Below are positions 50,095 to 59,692 of a stretch of DNA of 64,000 bases, one piece after another. The notes under the pieces are model-generated. The model made no database searches. It worked only from the letters and a program-made list of their open reading frames with translations, and was not told the DNA's origin. The stretch is from Ruegeria atlantica. Its GTDB lineage: Bacteria; Pseudomonadota; Alphaproteobacteria; Rhodobacterales; Rhodobacteraceae. Each line of letters begins with the position of its first letter. The first letter of the stretch is position 1. The translations under genes and the position numbers were made by a program. The stretch covers positions 62,001-126,000 of the forward strand of contig NZ_WQCF01000008.1 in assembly GCF_013032455.1 (NCBI RefSeq), in the 5' to 3' direction.

Positions 50095-51360
50095 ATGGAT
50101 CACTTTCTCTATCGCGACGGCGCGCTTCACGCCGAGGATGTCCCTATCTCTGAAATCGCTGCAGCGGTTGGGACACCTTTTTATGTCTATTCGACGGCAA
50201 CTTTGCTACGGCATTTCCAGCTGTTCGATGACGCGTTGGAGGGCACCGACCATCTTGTCTGTTACGCAATGAAGGCGGCCAGCAATCAGGCGATCCTGAA
50301 GACGTTGGCGCAGGCGGGTGCCGGGATGGACGTGGTCTCGGGCGGCGAGTATCTGCGCGCCAAGGCCGCAGGCGTTCCGGGCGACAAGATCGTATTCTCG
50401 GGCGTCGGCAAAACGGCCGATGAAATCCGCACCGCACTGACCGGCGGCATCCGCCAGTTCAACGTGGAATCCGAGCCCGAGATGGAAGTGATCAACGCCG
50501 TCGCACTGGAACTTGGCGTGGTCGCGCCAATCACCGTGCGGGTGAACCCGGATGTGGACGCCAAGACCCACGCCAAGATTGCCACTGGCAAGTCGGAAAA
50601 CAAGTTCGGCATCCCGATCGCCCGCGCCTCAGAGGTCTATGCCCACGCCGCCACCCTGCCGGGGCTGGAGGTGATCGGCATCGACGTCCATATCGGTTCG
50701 CAACTGACTGAACTTGAGCCGTTCGAACTGGCCTATACCAAGGTCGCCGAACTGACCGAGCAATTGCGCGCCGAGGGTCACAATATCCGACGCCTTGATC
50801 TGGGGGGCGGTTTGGGCATTCCCTATACCCGCGCCAATGATGCGCCGCCGCTGCCGATGGAATATGGCGCGCTGATCAAGAAGACACTGGGCCATTTGAA
50901 TTGTGAGATTGAGATCGAACCCGGCCGGTTGATCGCTGGTAATGCTGGGCTGATGATCAGCAAAGTGATTTATGTGAAATCCGGTGAAGGCCGTGATTTC
51001 CTGATTATTGATGGCGCTATGAATGACCTGATCCGCCCGGCCATGTATGAGGCGCATCATGACATTGTCTCGGTTCAGGAACCTGAGGCGGGTGTGGAAC
51101 AACAACCCTATGACATCGTCGGCCCGGTCTGTGAGACCGGCGATACGTTTGCCAAGCAGCGCAATATGCCGCCTTTGCGGGCGGGCGATCTGGTCGCTTT
51201 CCGCAGTGCGGGGGCTTATGGCGCTGTGATGGCCAGTGAATATAACACCCGACCGCTGATTCCCGAGGTTCTGGTGCATGGGGATCAATTTGCAGTCATT
51301 CGTGAACGTCCAAGCTTTGACGAAATCATAAACCGCGATACCATACCCGAGTGGCTCTGA
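50095..51360 (+). CDS. lysA: Diaminopimelate decarboxylase
   Basis: A 421-residue PLP-dependent enzyme, last step of lysine synthesis from meso-diaminopimelate. Lysine of the PLP Schiff base in CYAMKAASNQAILKTLAQAG, glycine loop GGGLGIPYT, HIGSQLTELEPF, EIEPGRLIAGNAG and CETGDTFAKQR (active-site Cys across the dimer). The start is ATG at 50095. Standard length. Confidence 0.96.
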   Translation: MDHFLYRDGALHAEDVPISEIAAAVGTPFYVYSTATLLRHFQLFDDALEGTDHLVCYAMKAASNQAILKTLAQAGAGMDVVSGGEYLRAKAAGVPGDKIVFSGVGKTADEIRTALTGGIRQFNVESEPEMEVINAVALELGVVAPITVRVNPDVDAKTHAKIATGKSENKFGIPIARASEVYAHAATLPGLEVIGIDVHIGSQLTELEPFELAYTKVAELTEQLRAEGHNIRRLDLGGGLGIPYTRANDAPPLPMEYGALIKKTLGHLNCEIEIEPGRLIAGNAGLMISKVIYVKSGEGRDFLIIDGAMNDLIRPAMYEAHHDIVSVQEPEAGVEQQPYDIVGPVCETGDTFAKQRNMPPLRAGDLVAFRSAGAYGAVMASEYNTRPLIPEVLVHGDQFAVIRERPSFDEIINRDTIPEWL

Positions 51361-51384
51361 CGCGATGACCGTCCGGGCCTGTTT

Positions 51385-51390
51385 AGGAGG
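51385..51390 (+). promoter_or_regulatory. Ribosome binding site supporting a TTG start
   Basis: AGGAGG six bases before TTG 51397 makes this unusual start codon convincing for the DUF4175 gene. Confidence 0.75.
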
Positions 51391-51396
51391 CCCGCC

Positions 51397-53943
51397 TTGA
51401 CCGCAAGACCGAATCTGCCGATCCCGAGACTGTCCCTGTGGCTGACATATGCAGGGATGCTGGCCGAGCGAGAATTGCGCGCATTCTGGCCGTTCTTTTC
51501 GATTTCCATGGCGATTCTGGCTGCTTTGATGTTGGGATTGCAGGATCACGTCCGGGTTGAAGTGGTCTGGGCTGTGGGTGCTGTGGCGGGTCTTGGCCTG
51601 CTGGTCGCATTGATTTGGGGCATCCGGCGGTTCCATTTTCCCAGCCGGGCCGAGGCGCTGGTGCGGCTGGACGAATCTTTGCCGGGACGCCCGATTCAGG
51701 CGTTGTTGGACGAACAGGTTATTGGCGCTATGGACGCGGATTCGGTGGCGCTGTGGCATGCGCACCAGACCCGAATGGCGCAGCGAGCGGCGCAAGCGGA
51801 ACCGGTCAAACCTGATCTGAGGTTGGCGGATCGCGATCCGTATGCCCTGCGCTATTCAGCATTGTTGGCGCTGGTGATTGCCGTGCTGTTCGGTTCCGTC
51901 TGGCGCATTGGCTCGGTGACCGAGATGGCTCCGGGCGCTGCTGTTGCCGGGCAGGGGCCAAGTTGGGAGGGCTGGGTAGAACCGCCGCGCTATACCGGGT
52001 TGCCCACGCTGTATCTGGCGGATCAGTCTGATCCGATGCTGTCGGTGCCGCAAGGCAGTCGCGTGACCTTGCGGTTCTATGGCGAGGTTGGTGCCCATAG
52101 CCTGACCGAGACGACATCGCCTCTGGGCGCTGAGGACAGGACTGAGCCGGAACAGGAATTTGTCGCCGAACGTTCGGGGACGTTGACGATTGACGGACCG
52201 TCTGGGCGCGACTGGGCGCTGCAGGTCATTGCGGACACCGCTCCGCAGGTTGCCGTGACTGAAGACGCCGAGTCCGAGGCAGGTGGGCAAATGAAGCTGC
52301 CTTTCGCGGCCACTGACGATTATGGTGTTGTGTCCGGGTCTGCCCTGGTCGAACTGGATTTGCCCGCGGTTGACCGTCGCTATGGTCTAATAACCGACCC
52401 CGAACCGCGCGATGTGATCGAGGTCGAGTTGCCGATGCCGATCATTGGTGATCGGGCCGATTTCACCGAAGACCTGATCGAGGATTTCTCGGAGCACCCC
52501 TGGGCGCACCTGCCTGTGAAAATTACTTTGATGGTGCGAGATGCCGCTGATCAGGAAAGCCAATCCGATCCCTACATGACTCAGCTACCTGCCCGCCGGT
52601 TCTTTGATCCGTTGGCGGCTGCAGTGATCGAACAGCGACGCGACTTGCTTTGGGCGAGAGATAACGCGTCGCGGGTGGCGCAGATTTTGAGGGCGGTCTC
52701 GCACTTGCCCGAAGATGTTTTCCGCTCAGACACCGCGTATCTGCGCTTGCGTGTGACCCTGCGGCGGCTGGAGACGTTCAACGATTATGGGCTGACATCA
52801 GAGCAGCAGGAAGAAATCGCGCAGGCGCTGTGGGATTTGGCGGTTTTGATCGAAGAAGGCACCTTGGCAGACGCTTTGGAACGCATGCGTCGGGCGCAGG
52901 AACGTCTGACCGAGGCGATGAAGAACGGTGCCACCGATGAGGAAATCGCCGAGTTGATGCAAGAGCTGCGTGAAGCGACGCAGGATTACATGCGCCAACT
53001 TCAGCGTTTGGCGCAGGAAAATGGTGAGTTCGACGAAAATCAGCAGGGGCAAAACGGCGAAACCCTGCAGATGACGCAGGATGATTTGCAGCGGATGATG
53101 GACCGCATTCAAGAACTGATGGAACAGGGCCGTATGGCCGAGGCGCAGCAGGCGCTGGAAGAGTTCCAGCAGATGATGGAAAACATGCGCATCACCCAAG
53201 GACAGGGTCAAGGTCAGCAATCCGAGGGTCAGCAGGCAATGGAAGGATTGGCTGAAACCCTACGCGAACAGCAGGGTCTGAGCGACCAGGCGTTCCGCGA
53301 TCTGCAAGAACAGTTCAATCCCGGCGCGCAGGCCGGTGAAAGCCAAGGCAATGAAGGCCGCAATGGCGGATTGGGTCGAGGCCAGAGCCACGAAGGTCAA
53401 GGCGGACAGGGGCAGGGCTCGGATCAGACAGATGGCGGTGGCCACCCGGGCCAGGACTCGCTGGCCGATCGTCAACAGGCGTTACGGGATGAGCTGGGGC
53501 GCCAGCAACAGAACCTGCCGGGTGCTGGCACGCCCGAGGGTGACGCGGCGCGGGATGCGTTGGGCCGAGCAGGCCGTGCGATGGATGAGGCCGAAGATGC
53601 GTTGCGCAGCGATGATCTGGCCGAAGCCATCGACCGCCAGTCTGAAGCGATGGAAGCCCTGCGCGAAGGTATGCGGTCACTGGGTGAGGCTTTGGCCCAG
53701 AACCAGCAAAACCAGCCGGGCCAGGGTTCGCAACAAGGCGATATGCAGGCAACAAACCGCGATCCGCTGGGTCGTAGCCCAGGCGCGAACGGATCAATCT
53801 CGACCGATGACAACCTGCTTCAGGGTGAGGATGTCTATCGGCGTGCACGCGAATTGCTGGACGAAATCCGCCGCCGCACCGGCGAGACGGACCGCCCCCA
53901 GATTGAACTGGAATACCTTAAACGTCTGCTGGAGCGGTTCTAG
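51397..53943 (+). CDS. DUF4175/TIGR02302 family membrane protein
   Basis: An 848-residue alphaproteobacterial protein starting at TTG. Two N-terminal membrane segments (about 32-50 and 58-74) and a third near 150-165 precede a large soluble region; the C-terminal third is dominated by Gln/Glu/Gly-rich low-complexity sequence (QGQGQGQQSEGQQAM, GQGGQGQGSDQTDGGG) and coiled-coil-prone helices. This arrangement is that of the TIGR02302/DUF4175 family, whose role is unknown. It follows lysA by 36 bp. Translation begins with L/M T A R P N L P. Confidence 0.85.
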   Translation: MTARPNLPIPRLSLWLTYAGMLAERELRAFWPFFSISMAILAALMLGLQDHVRVEVVWAVGAVAGLGLLVALIWGIRRFHFPSRAEALVRLDESLPGRPIQALLDEQVIGAMDADSVALWHAHQTRMAQRAAQAEPVKPDLRLADRDPYALRYSALLALVIAVLFGSVWRIGSVTEMAPGAAVAGQGPSWEGWVEPPRYTGLPTLYLADQSDPMLSVPQGSRVTLRFYGEVGAHSLTETTSPLGAEDRTEPEQEFVAERSGTLTIDGPSGRDWALQVIADTAPQVAVTEDAESEAGGQMKLPFAATDDYGVVSGSALVELDLPAVDRRYGLITDPEPRDVIEVELPMPIIGDRADFTEDLIEDFSEHPWAHLPVKITLMVRDAADQESQSDPYMTQLPARRFFDPLAAAVIEQRRDLLWARDNASRVAQILRAVSHLPEDVFRSDTAYLRLRVTLRRLETFNDYGLTSEQQEEIAQALWDLAVLIEEGTLADALERMRRAQERLTEAMKNGATDEEIAELMQELREATQDYMRQLQRLAQENGEFDENQQGQNGETLQMTQDDLQRMMDRIQELMEQGRMAEAQQALEEFQQMMENMRITQGQGQGQQSEGQQAMEGLAETLREQQGLSDQAFRDLQEQFNPGAQAGESQGNEGRNGGLGRGQSHEGQGGQGQGSDQTDGGGHPGQDSLADRQQALRDELGRQQQNLPGAGTPEGDAARDALGRAGRAMDEAEDALRSDDLAEAIDRQSEAMEALREGMRSLGEALAQNQQNQPGQGSQQGDMQATNRDPLGRSPGANGSISTDDNLLQGEDVYRRARELLDEIRRRTGETDRPQIELEYLKRLLERF

Positions 53944-53960
53944 TCGCATCCGAGGCCGGA

Positions 53961-54722
53961 TTAATTTTGTGCCGCGCCCGAGGTCTGCGTTTCAAGCCAG
54001 ATTCGCGCCTGATCAACCAACGAGACATAAGTAGACAGGATAGGTTCGGCTTGTGGGACCGCGTCGCTGATTCTTTGCGCGTTTCCGTAAACCAGTAGCA
54101 ATATGACGCCCACAATCAGGATCAACGCAAAACCACGCATGAACCCGCCACCGGATTTGCGCGGCGCGCGCTCCTCGACTTTGGGTTTCGTGGCAGCTTT
54201 ATCGCTGCGTAGGCTTGAATTGATCGCCTCAACATCAGGCAAGGCGCCCCTTTGTCGTATTTTCGCTGGGCGCTGCGAGGGCGGCACGTATTCGACCGAG
54301 CGTTCGGGTTCGGGCTCGGGGGCGAGCGGGGCGTCCAGTGCCAGATCGGGTTGGATTTCAAGGCTGCCGCCTTCTTTCGCGCGCAGGTCCGCCTCGCGGG
54401 CGGCTTCTTCCTTGAGAATGTTGGCAACCGCCGGATCGATACTTCTGCTGGTCGGTTGTGGTTCGGGTTCCGGGGCGGGCTCGGCCGTCATTTCCGGGGT
54501 TGGTTCTTCTTTTACCGGTTCAGGCTCAGGCTCAAGGGAAGGTTCAGGGGCCGCGGGTTCTTCAGCAACTGGGGCAGGTTCTTTTTCAACCGGCTGATCC
54601 GCATGCTTGACCTGAAACCAGGTTTTCTCGCAATTCGAACACTGAACGTCACGGCCCTCTTCTGGGATGACCTCATCAGGCACCTCATACTGGGCGCTGC
54701 AATTCGGACATGTAAGACGCAT
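53961..54722 (-). CDS. Zinc-ribbon membrane protein
   Basis: A 253-residue protein. The N-terminus holds a MJ0042-type zinc ribbon (CPNC ... CSNC, cysteines at 5, 8, 28 and 31), a long Pro/Glu/Ala low-complexity region (about 40-110), a basic stretch and one C-terminal membrane helix (GFALILIVGVILLLVYGN). AGGAGG precedes the ATG at 54722. It is divergent from ftsE, an arrangement seen in related alphaproteobacteria. The soluble end is probably cytoplasmic; function unknown. Confidence 0.85.
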   Translation of the reverse strand: MRLTCPNCSAQYEVPDEVIPEEGRDVQCSNCEKTWFQVKHADQPVEKEPAPVAEEPAAPEPSLEPEPEPVKEEPTPEMTAEPAPEPEPQPTSRSIDPAVANILKEEAAREADLRAKEGGSLEIQPDLALDAPLAPEPEPERSVEYVPPSQRPAKIRQRGALPDVEAINSSLRSDKAATKPKVEERAPRKSGGGFMRGFALILIVGVILLLVYGNAQRISDAVPQAEPILSTYVSLVDQARIWLETQTSGAAQN

Positions 54723-54905
54723 GCTGCCTCCTGGTCGGGGCTTTTGCCCGATATTAGTTTTTTCAGGGATGATATTCCGTTAAGACCTGACCGCAAAGGG
54801 TGTTTTCGGTTTCGTAGCACAAATGTCACCAATTCGACCCGGTGCAGGCATTGAAACAACAACCGCGCTCGGGCAAGAAGGGCGGCAACTAAAACGGGGG
54901 CCCTT

Positions 54906-55583
54906 GTGATCGAGCTGGAAAATGTCAGCTACACCTATGGCGGTGGAGAGTTATTGAGCGATGTTTCCCTGCAGTTGCAGTCGGGATCGTTTCATTTTCT
55001 GACCGGACCGTCGGGCGCTGGAAAGACCACATTGCTCAAACTGTGTTATGGTGCGCTGCTGCCTACATCAGGGCGGCTCAGCGCATTCGGCGAGAATGTT
55101 GCAGGTCTGGACCGGGATCAGATGGCCTTGCTGCGCCGCCGGATCGGGGTCGTGCATCAGGATTGCCGCTTTTTGGATCATATGACTGTGGCCGAGAATG
55201 TATCCCTTCCGCTGATGGTTTCCGGACAGGCCGAGGCTGCAAAGCGGGAGGACCTGAGCGAGTTGCTATCCTGGGTGGGCCTGGGCTCTCGATTGGACGC
55301 ACTTCCGCCGGAACTGTCAGGGGGCGAGCGTCAGCGCGCCGCAGTGGCCCGCGCGGTGATCCTGTCGCCCGATGTGGTGCTGGCGGATGAACCCACCGGC
55401 AATGTCGATTGGGAAATGTCGCAACGTCTTCTGCGGCTTCTGGTCGAACTGAATAGGATGGGTAAAACCGTTCTGATCGCCACCCACGACTTGAGCCTCA
55501 TACGTGCCGCCAAAAGCCACGTGCAGGCGCGCGTATTGCGCATTTCGCAACGTCAGGTTCAACTGGCAGGGGCGGATTTATGA
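54906..55583 (+). CDS. ftsE: Cell division ATP-binding protein FtsE
   Basis: A 225-residue ABC ATPase that with FtsX signals to peptidoglycan hydrolases at division. Walker A GPSGAGKTTLL, Q-loop HQDCRFLDHMT, signature LSGGERQRAAVARAV, Walker B VVLADEPTGNVD and switch His in LIATHDLSL. GTG start at 54906. Stop overlaps the ftsX start by 4 bp. Confidence 0.95.
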   Translation: MIELENVSYTYGGGELLSDVSLQLQSGSFHFLTGPSGAGKTTLLKLCYGALLPTSGRLSAFGENVAGLDRDQMALLRRRIGVVHQDCRFLDHMTVAENVSLPLMVSGQAEAAKREDLSELLSWVGLGSRLDALPPELSGGERQRAAVARAVILSPDVVLADEPTGNVDWEMSQRLLRLLVELNRMGKTVLIATHDLSLIRAAKSHVQARVLRISQRQVQLAGADL

Positions 55584-56479
55584 ACAAAGAGATCATCCAG
55601 AACCTGTTGCAGCGGGACGCGCGTGCGGATCGCGTCGTGCCTCCCACTGGCTACACCGCGCATCTGACACTGTTCGTGTCAGGTGCAATGGCGTTTCTGG
55701 CGGTGTTTGTGTTGGCCTTGTCTCTGGCCTCGGGCCGGTTAGCAGATCGCTGGGCGACCGAATTGGCCGGGGCGGCCACGCTGCGCATCAACGCCCCCGC
55801 CGACCAATTGGCGGCCCAGACCGAGGCCGCGTTGACCGTTCTCAGCCAGACGCCCGGTGTCGCCTCGGCACGGGCGTTGACGACCGAGGAGCAGGCCGCG
55901 TTGCTGTTGCCTTGGTTCGGACCCGACCTGCCGCTGGACACGTTGCCGATTCCGCAACTTATCGAGATCATCGAGGGCGATCCGGGCTTGGATACCGCTG
56001 GTTTGCGTCTGCGGCTTGGGGCCGAGGTGCCTGGCGCCGTGCTGGACGACCACACCCGTTGGCGCGAACCGCTGGTGGATGCTGCAATGTCGCTGCGGCG
56101 GCTGGGGTGGGTCTCGATCCTGTTGATCGGAGGAGCCACTGCAGCGATGGTCACGCTGGCCGCCAATGCCTCGCTGGCCGCCAATGCCCAGATCATCGAA
56201 GTGCTGCGTCTGGTCGGTGCCCGAGACAGCTTTATCGCCCGGGCATTTGTCCGCCGCTTCACCTATCGGGCTTTCTTTGGGGCTGTTGTCGGGGTGTTGC
56301 TGGGTATGACCGGGGTTCTCCTGCTGCCCGAAGCCTCGGATGAGGGCGGGTTTTTGACTGGTCTTGGGTTGCGGGGTGTGGGCTGGCTGTTACCAGCTCT
56401 GATCCCCTTACTGGGCGCAGCAGTCGCCTTTCTGGCGACGTGGACCGCCGCGAGCCGTAAATTGAAGGAACTTTCATGA
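55580..56479 (+). CDS. ftsX: Cell division permease FtsX
   Basis: A 299-residue membrane protein: one N-terminal membrane segment (about 38-58), a large periplasmic loop of about 110 residues, then three segments (about 176-200, 227-250, 270-292), the FtsX topology. EVLRLVGARDSFIARAFVRR matches the family's cytoplasmic coupling region. Works with FtsE. Overlaps both neighbours by 4 bp. Confidence 0.93.
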   Translation: MNKEIIQNLLQRDARADRVVPPTGYTAHLTLFVSGAMAFLAVFVLALSLASGRLADRWATELAGAATLRINAPADQLAAQTEAALTVLSQTPGVASARALTTEEQAALLLPWFGPDLPLDTLPIPQLIEIIEGDPGLDTAGLRLRLGAEVPGAVLDDHTRWREPLVDAAMSLRRLGWVSILLIGGATAAMVTLAANASLAANAQIIEVLRLVGARDSFIARAFVRRFTYRAFFGAVVGVLLGMTGVLLLPEASDEGGFLTGLGLRGVGWLLPALIPLLGAAVAFLATWTAASRKLKELS

Positions 56480-57219
56480 TGGCAACAGCGTTTCAATGGG
56501 TTCGCTCTTTGATCTTCATGATCACGATTTACGCTTGGATGCTGATCCTCGGCATCGTCTTTGCCCCCTATGCATTGTTCACCAAGCGCGGGGCGTTGCA
56601 GGCTTGCAAGACTTATGCCCGGTCTACCATGTGGTTGGCCCGCTGGATGGTCGGTATCCGCACCGAGGTGCGTGGAACAGTACCGGTGGACGAAGTGGTA
56701 ATCGGCGCCAAGCATCAGTCCTTCCTCGACATCATCATCATTTTTGATGCCATTCCCCACGGCAAGTTCATCATGAAGAAAGAGCTTTTGTGGACCCCGA
56801 TCATCGGCATGTATGCGCGCCGCCTAGGCTGTATCCCGGTCGATCGCGGCAAAAAGGGTGCTGCCGTGGCCAAGATGGTCAAGGATGTGGCCAAAGAATT
56901 CACGGAACCCGGCCAATTGGTCATCTACCCCCAGGGTACACGTGTCGCACCAGGGGTGCAGAAACCCTATAAGGTTGGAACAGCTGTATTGTACGAAGGT
57001 CTGGGCTTTCCCTGTGTTCCGGTCGCTACGAACGCTGGGGTATTTTGGCCGCGTACGGGCGTCATGCGTAAGCCGGGATTGGCGATTGTCGATTTCCTCG
57101 ACCCGATTGAACCGGGCGTTGCCCGCAATGAGTTCCTTGGTCGATTGGAAAGTGTGATCGAAACACGGTCTGACGCTTTGATGAAAGAAGTGGGGTTTGT
57201 TCGGGATGGAGTTCATTGA
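56476..57219 (+). CDS. plsC: 1-acyl-sn-glycerol-3-phosphate acyltransferase
   Basis: A 247-residue membrane-bound acyltransferase that adds the second acyl chain to lysophosphatidate. Motif I reads KHQSFLD (HX4D with His and Asp present), motif III has YPQGTRVAPG, and FIMKKELLWTPIIGMYARRL is the usual substrate segment. One N-terminal membrane helix. Coupled to ftsX (4-bp overlap); its stop overlaps the PNPOx-family gene by 14 bp. Together with plsY at 3379 it covers the two acyl transfers of phosphatidate synthesis. Confidence 0.93.
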   Translation: MMATAFQWVRSLIFMITIYAWMLILGIVFAPYALFTKRGALQACKTYARSTMWLARWMVGIRTEVRGTVPVDEVVIGAKHQSFLDIIIIFDAIPHGKFIMKKELLWTPIIGMYARRLGCIPVDRGKKGAAVAKMVKDVAKEFTEPGQLVIYPQGTRVAPGVQKPYKVGTAVLYEGLGFPCVPVATNAGVFWPRTGVMRKPGLAIVDFLDPIEPGVARNEFLGRLESVIETRSDALMKEVGFVRDGVH

Positions 57220-57811
57220 GGATATCGAAACGCTCGAAAGGCTTTACGGCACCCCCGGCGCGCCCGCGCTGAGGAAAGTGGCCAAAAGCCTGACGCCGCT
57301 TTACCGTAAATGGATCATGGCCTCGCGGCTGTGCATTCTCAGTACAGTTGGCCCCGAGGGCGTTGACGGCAGTCCACGAGGCGATGATGGCCCAGTGGTT
57401 CTTGAGCTTACTCCCAACAAGCTGGCCCTTCCGGACTGGCGTGGCAACAACCGCTTGGATTCCTTGCGCAATATCGTGCAAGATTCCCGTGTTGCACTGA
57501 TGTTTCTGGTACCCGGATCAAATAACGTGGTGCGTGTGAACGGCACGGCGCGTCTGACTTCGGATGCCACCCTGCGCGCGCGGTTCGAGAAAAACGGCAA
57601 ACAGCCAGCCACCGTCGCTATCATCGAAATTGCTGAAATCTACACGCAATGTGCCCGGGCCATGATGCGAGCCCGGACATGGACAGCCAGAGACGAAAGC
57701 GCCGATCTTCCCAGCATGGGACAAATTCTGGCTGAAGTAAGCCACGGAGAAGAAGGTGGCGAGCGCTATGATGCCGAATGGGGCGCACGCGCTGAAAAAA
57801 CGATGTGGTAA
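57206..57811 (+). CDS. Pyridoxamine 5'-phosphate oxidase-family flavoprotein
   Basis: A 201-residue FMN-binding split-barrel protein. The core WIMASRLCILSTVGPEGVDG, SPRGDDGPVVLELTPNKLAL, RGNNRLDSLRNIVQDSRVAL and NVVRVNGTARLTSDA matches the MSMEG_1061-like branch of PPOX-type proteins, which are flavin or F420-dependent reductases of unknown substrate. It is not a true PdxH. Start ATG 57206; overlaps plsC by 14 bp, last gene of the ftsE operon. Confidence 0.85.
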   Translation: MEFIEDIETLERLYGTPGAPALRKVAKSLTPLYRKWIMASRLCILSTVGPEGVDGSPRGDDGPVVLELTPNKLALPDWRGNNRLDSLRNIVQDSRVALMFLVPGSNNVVRVNGTARLTSDATLRARFEKNGKQPATVAIIEIAEIYTQCARAMMRARTWTARDESADLPSMGQILAEVSHGEEGGERYDAEWGARAEKTMW

Positions 57812-57864
57812 AAGGGGAGCTGCCCCCGCCGCGACGTTCCACGGCTCGGCCGGGAAATTTGGGG

Positions 57865-57932
57865 CCAGATGAACAAGGGATCTGATTCTTCATCTGGCTA
57901 AAAATATCCCGGAGCGCGAGGCAGAGCCTCGC
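57865..57932. repeat. Composite hairpin element downstream of the PNPOx gene
   Basis: CCAGATGAA (57865-57873) pairs with TTCATCTGG (57889-57897), followed by CTAAAAATATCCCGG and a second hairpin GCGAGGC (57916-57922) / GCCTCGC (57926-57932). The two convergent genes end on either side, so it could terminate both. The structure is that of a repeated palindromic element; I recall similar sequences in Roseobacter genomes but cannot verify copy number here. Confidence 0.45.
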
Positions 57933-57958
57933 AAACTCCAGTTTGTTTCAGTGCTGAC

Positions 57959-59347
57959 TTACGAATGGATCGGACCGTCGCCACAGGCCAACGCAGCTTC
58001 CCGCACGGCTTCCGAATATGTCGGGTGCGCGTGGCAGGTCAGGGCGAGATCCTCGGCTGAGGCGCCGAATTCCATTGCAACGCAGACCTCGTGTATAAGA
58101 TCGCCGGCTGCGGGGCCAATGATGTGGGCGCCCAGAATACGATCGGTATCTTTGTCGGCCAGGATTTTCACGAACCCGTCCGAGGCAAAATTCGCCTTGG
58201 CGCGGCCATTGCCCATGAACATAAACTTGCCGACCTTGTAGGCGCGCCCTTGCTCTTTTAGCGTTGCTTCGGTCTCGCCTACATTGGCGACTTCGGGCCA
58301 TGTGTAAATGACACCCGGAATGACGCCATAATTGACGTGGCCATGCTTGCCCGCAACCTGTTCGGCGGCGGCCATGCCTTCGTCTTCGGCCTTGTGCGCC
58401 AGCATCGGGCCTTCGGTGACGTCGCCAATGGCGTAGATACCCGGTACGTTGGTCTGCCAGTCGGCACCCACCTTTATCTGGCCGCGTTGGGTTATTTCCA
58501 CGCCCAGTGCTTCCAGCCCCAGGCCATCCGAGTATGGCTTGCGCCCAGTGGCGACCAGCACGGTGTCGGCATCGATCACATGCTCGCTGTCATCCTTGAG
58601 CAGCTTGTAGGTGACCTTGGCCTTGGTCTTGGTCGCCTCGGTTTTCTGAACCGCTGCGCCCATCACAAATTTCAGGCCCTGTTTCTTGAGGATACGCTGG
58701 AAGGTCTTCTGGACCTCTGGGTCCATGCCTGGCGTGATTTCCTTGAGGAACTCAATAACCGTCACGTCGGCCCCCAGACGGCTATAGACCGAGCCCAGTT
58801 CCAGACCGATAACGCCTGCGCCGATGACGACCATCTTTTTCGGGATCTTGCCAAGCGACAACGCGCCGGTCGAGGTCACGACGACCTTTTCATCGACTTC
58901 GACACCCGGCAAAGAAGATGGCTCAGAGCCGGACGCAATGATGATGTTCTTGGTCTCGTGTACTTCGTCACCCACCTTGACCTTGCCAGCAGCAGGGATC
59001 GAACCCCAGCCCTTCAGCCAGTCGATCTTGTTCTTCTTGAACAGGAACTCGATGCCCTTGGTGTTGCCTTCGATCACTTCGTCCTTATAGGCCTGCATCT
59101 GTTTCCAGTCGACCGAAGGGCTTTTGCCTTTCAGGCCCATTTTGGCAAAGTTATGCTCGGCCTCGTGCAGTTGATGGCTGGCATGCAGCAGTGCCTTGGA
59201 CGGGATGCAGCCCACGTTCAGGCAGGTGCCGCCCAGCGTTTCACGCCCTTCGACCACGGCTGTTTTCAGGCCCAGCTGGGCGCAGCGGATGGCACAGACA
59301 TAGCCGCCAGGGCCAGCGCCGATTACGATGACATCATAATTTGCCAT
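57959..59347 (-). CDS. lpdA: Dihydrolipoyl dehydrogenase
   Basis: A 462-residue FAD/NAD flavoenzyme, E3 of 2-oxo acid dehydrogenase complexes, re-oxidising lipoyl groups. FAD site [20 protein letters not shown], redox disulfide [23 protein letters not shown] site [20 protein letters not shown] and C-terminal catalytic His in [16 protein letters not shown]. Placement after sucA-odhB and the ABM-like gene assigns it to 2-oxoglutarate dehydrogenase. Length is standard. Confidence 0.96.
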   Translation of the reverse strand: MANYDVIVIGAGPGGYVCAIRCAQLGLKTAVVEGRETLGGTCLNVGCIPSKALLHASHQLHEAEHNFAKMGLKGKSPSVDWKQMQAYKDEVIEGNTKGIEFLFKKNKIDWLKGWGSIPAAGKVKVGDEVHETKNIIIASGSEPSSLPGVEVDEKVVVTSTGALSLGKIPKKMVVIGAGVIGLELGSVYSRLGADVTVIEFLKEITPGMDPEVQKTFQRILKKQGLKFVMGAAVQKTEATKTKAKVTYKLLKDDSEHVIDADTVLVATGRKPYSDGLGLEALGVEITQRGQIKVGADWQTNVPGIYAIGDVTEGPMLAHKAEDEGMAAAEQVAGKHGHVNYGVIPGVIYTWPEVANVGETEATLKEQGRAYKVGKFMFMGNGRAKANFASDGFVKILADKDTDRILGAHIIGPAAGDLIHEVCVAMEFGASAEDLALTCHAHPTYSEAVREAALACGDGPIHS

Positions 59348-59420
59348 TATACTCTCCTAAGTCGACCGGATTGACCGGTGGCTGCATGACCCAATGTGAA
59401 AGGGTCATGCCGTGCTTAAT

Positions 59421-59690
59421 TTAAACCGGTTCCAAAAGCTTGATCGTGATATGGGCGATACCGCCCCGTTCGTGGTGCATCGCCAGCTCTTCCGAGCCGA
59501 AAAAGGCCCGAGCCTTGTCCAGATTTGTAACCTCGAACATGGCGATGGCGTGGTCGCGCTGATCCGGGTCACGCCAGACGTGCAAGTCGCGGATACCCGC
59601 CGCTTTGCGCATAGGTTCGTCCTCGCGGAATACATTCAGCCAGGCATCGAAATCGGCCACATCGGCCTGCCACAATACATGAGTTGCCAT
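59421..59690 (-). CDS. Small ABM-like (dimeric ferredoxin-like barrel) protein of unknown function
   Basis: An 89-residue protein, ATHVLWQADVADFDAWLNVF at the N-terminus, RDLHVWRDPDQRDHAIAMFE in the middle and GGIAHITIKLLEPV at the end. Predicted beta-alpha-beta pattern of the antibiotic biosynthesis monooxygenase-like (ABM/NIPSNAP) fold; function unknown. It lies 2 bp after odhB and 73 bp before lpdA on the same strand, so it is cotranscribed with the 2-oxoglutarate dehydrogenase genes. Confidence 0.75.
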   Translation of the reverse strand: MATHVLWQADVADFDAWLNVFREDEPMRKAAGIRDLHVWRDPDQRDHAIAMFEVTNLDKARAFFGSEELAMHHERGGIAHITIKLLEPV

Positions 59691-59692
59691 AA

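Noticed and set aside
50629-51795. Long antisense frame across the end of lysA and the start of the DUF4175 gene
   Set aside because: Both sense genes are well supported by motifs and ribosome sites; the antisense product is low-complexity and has neither.
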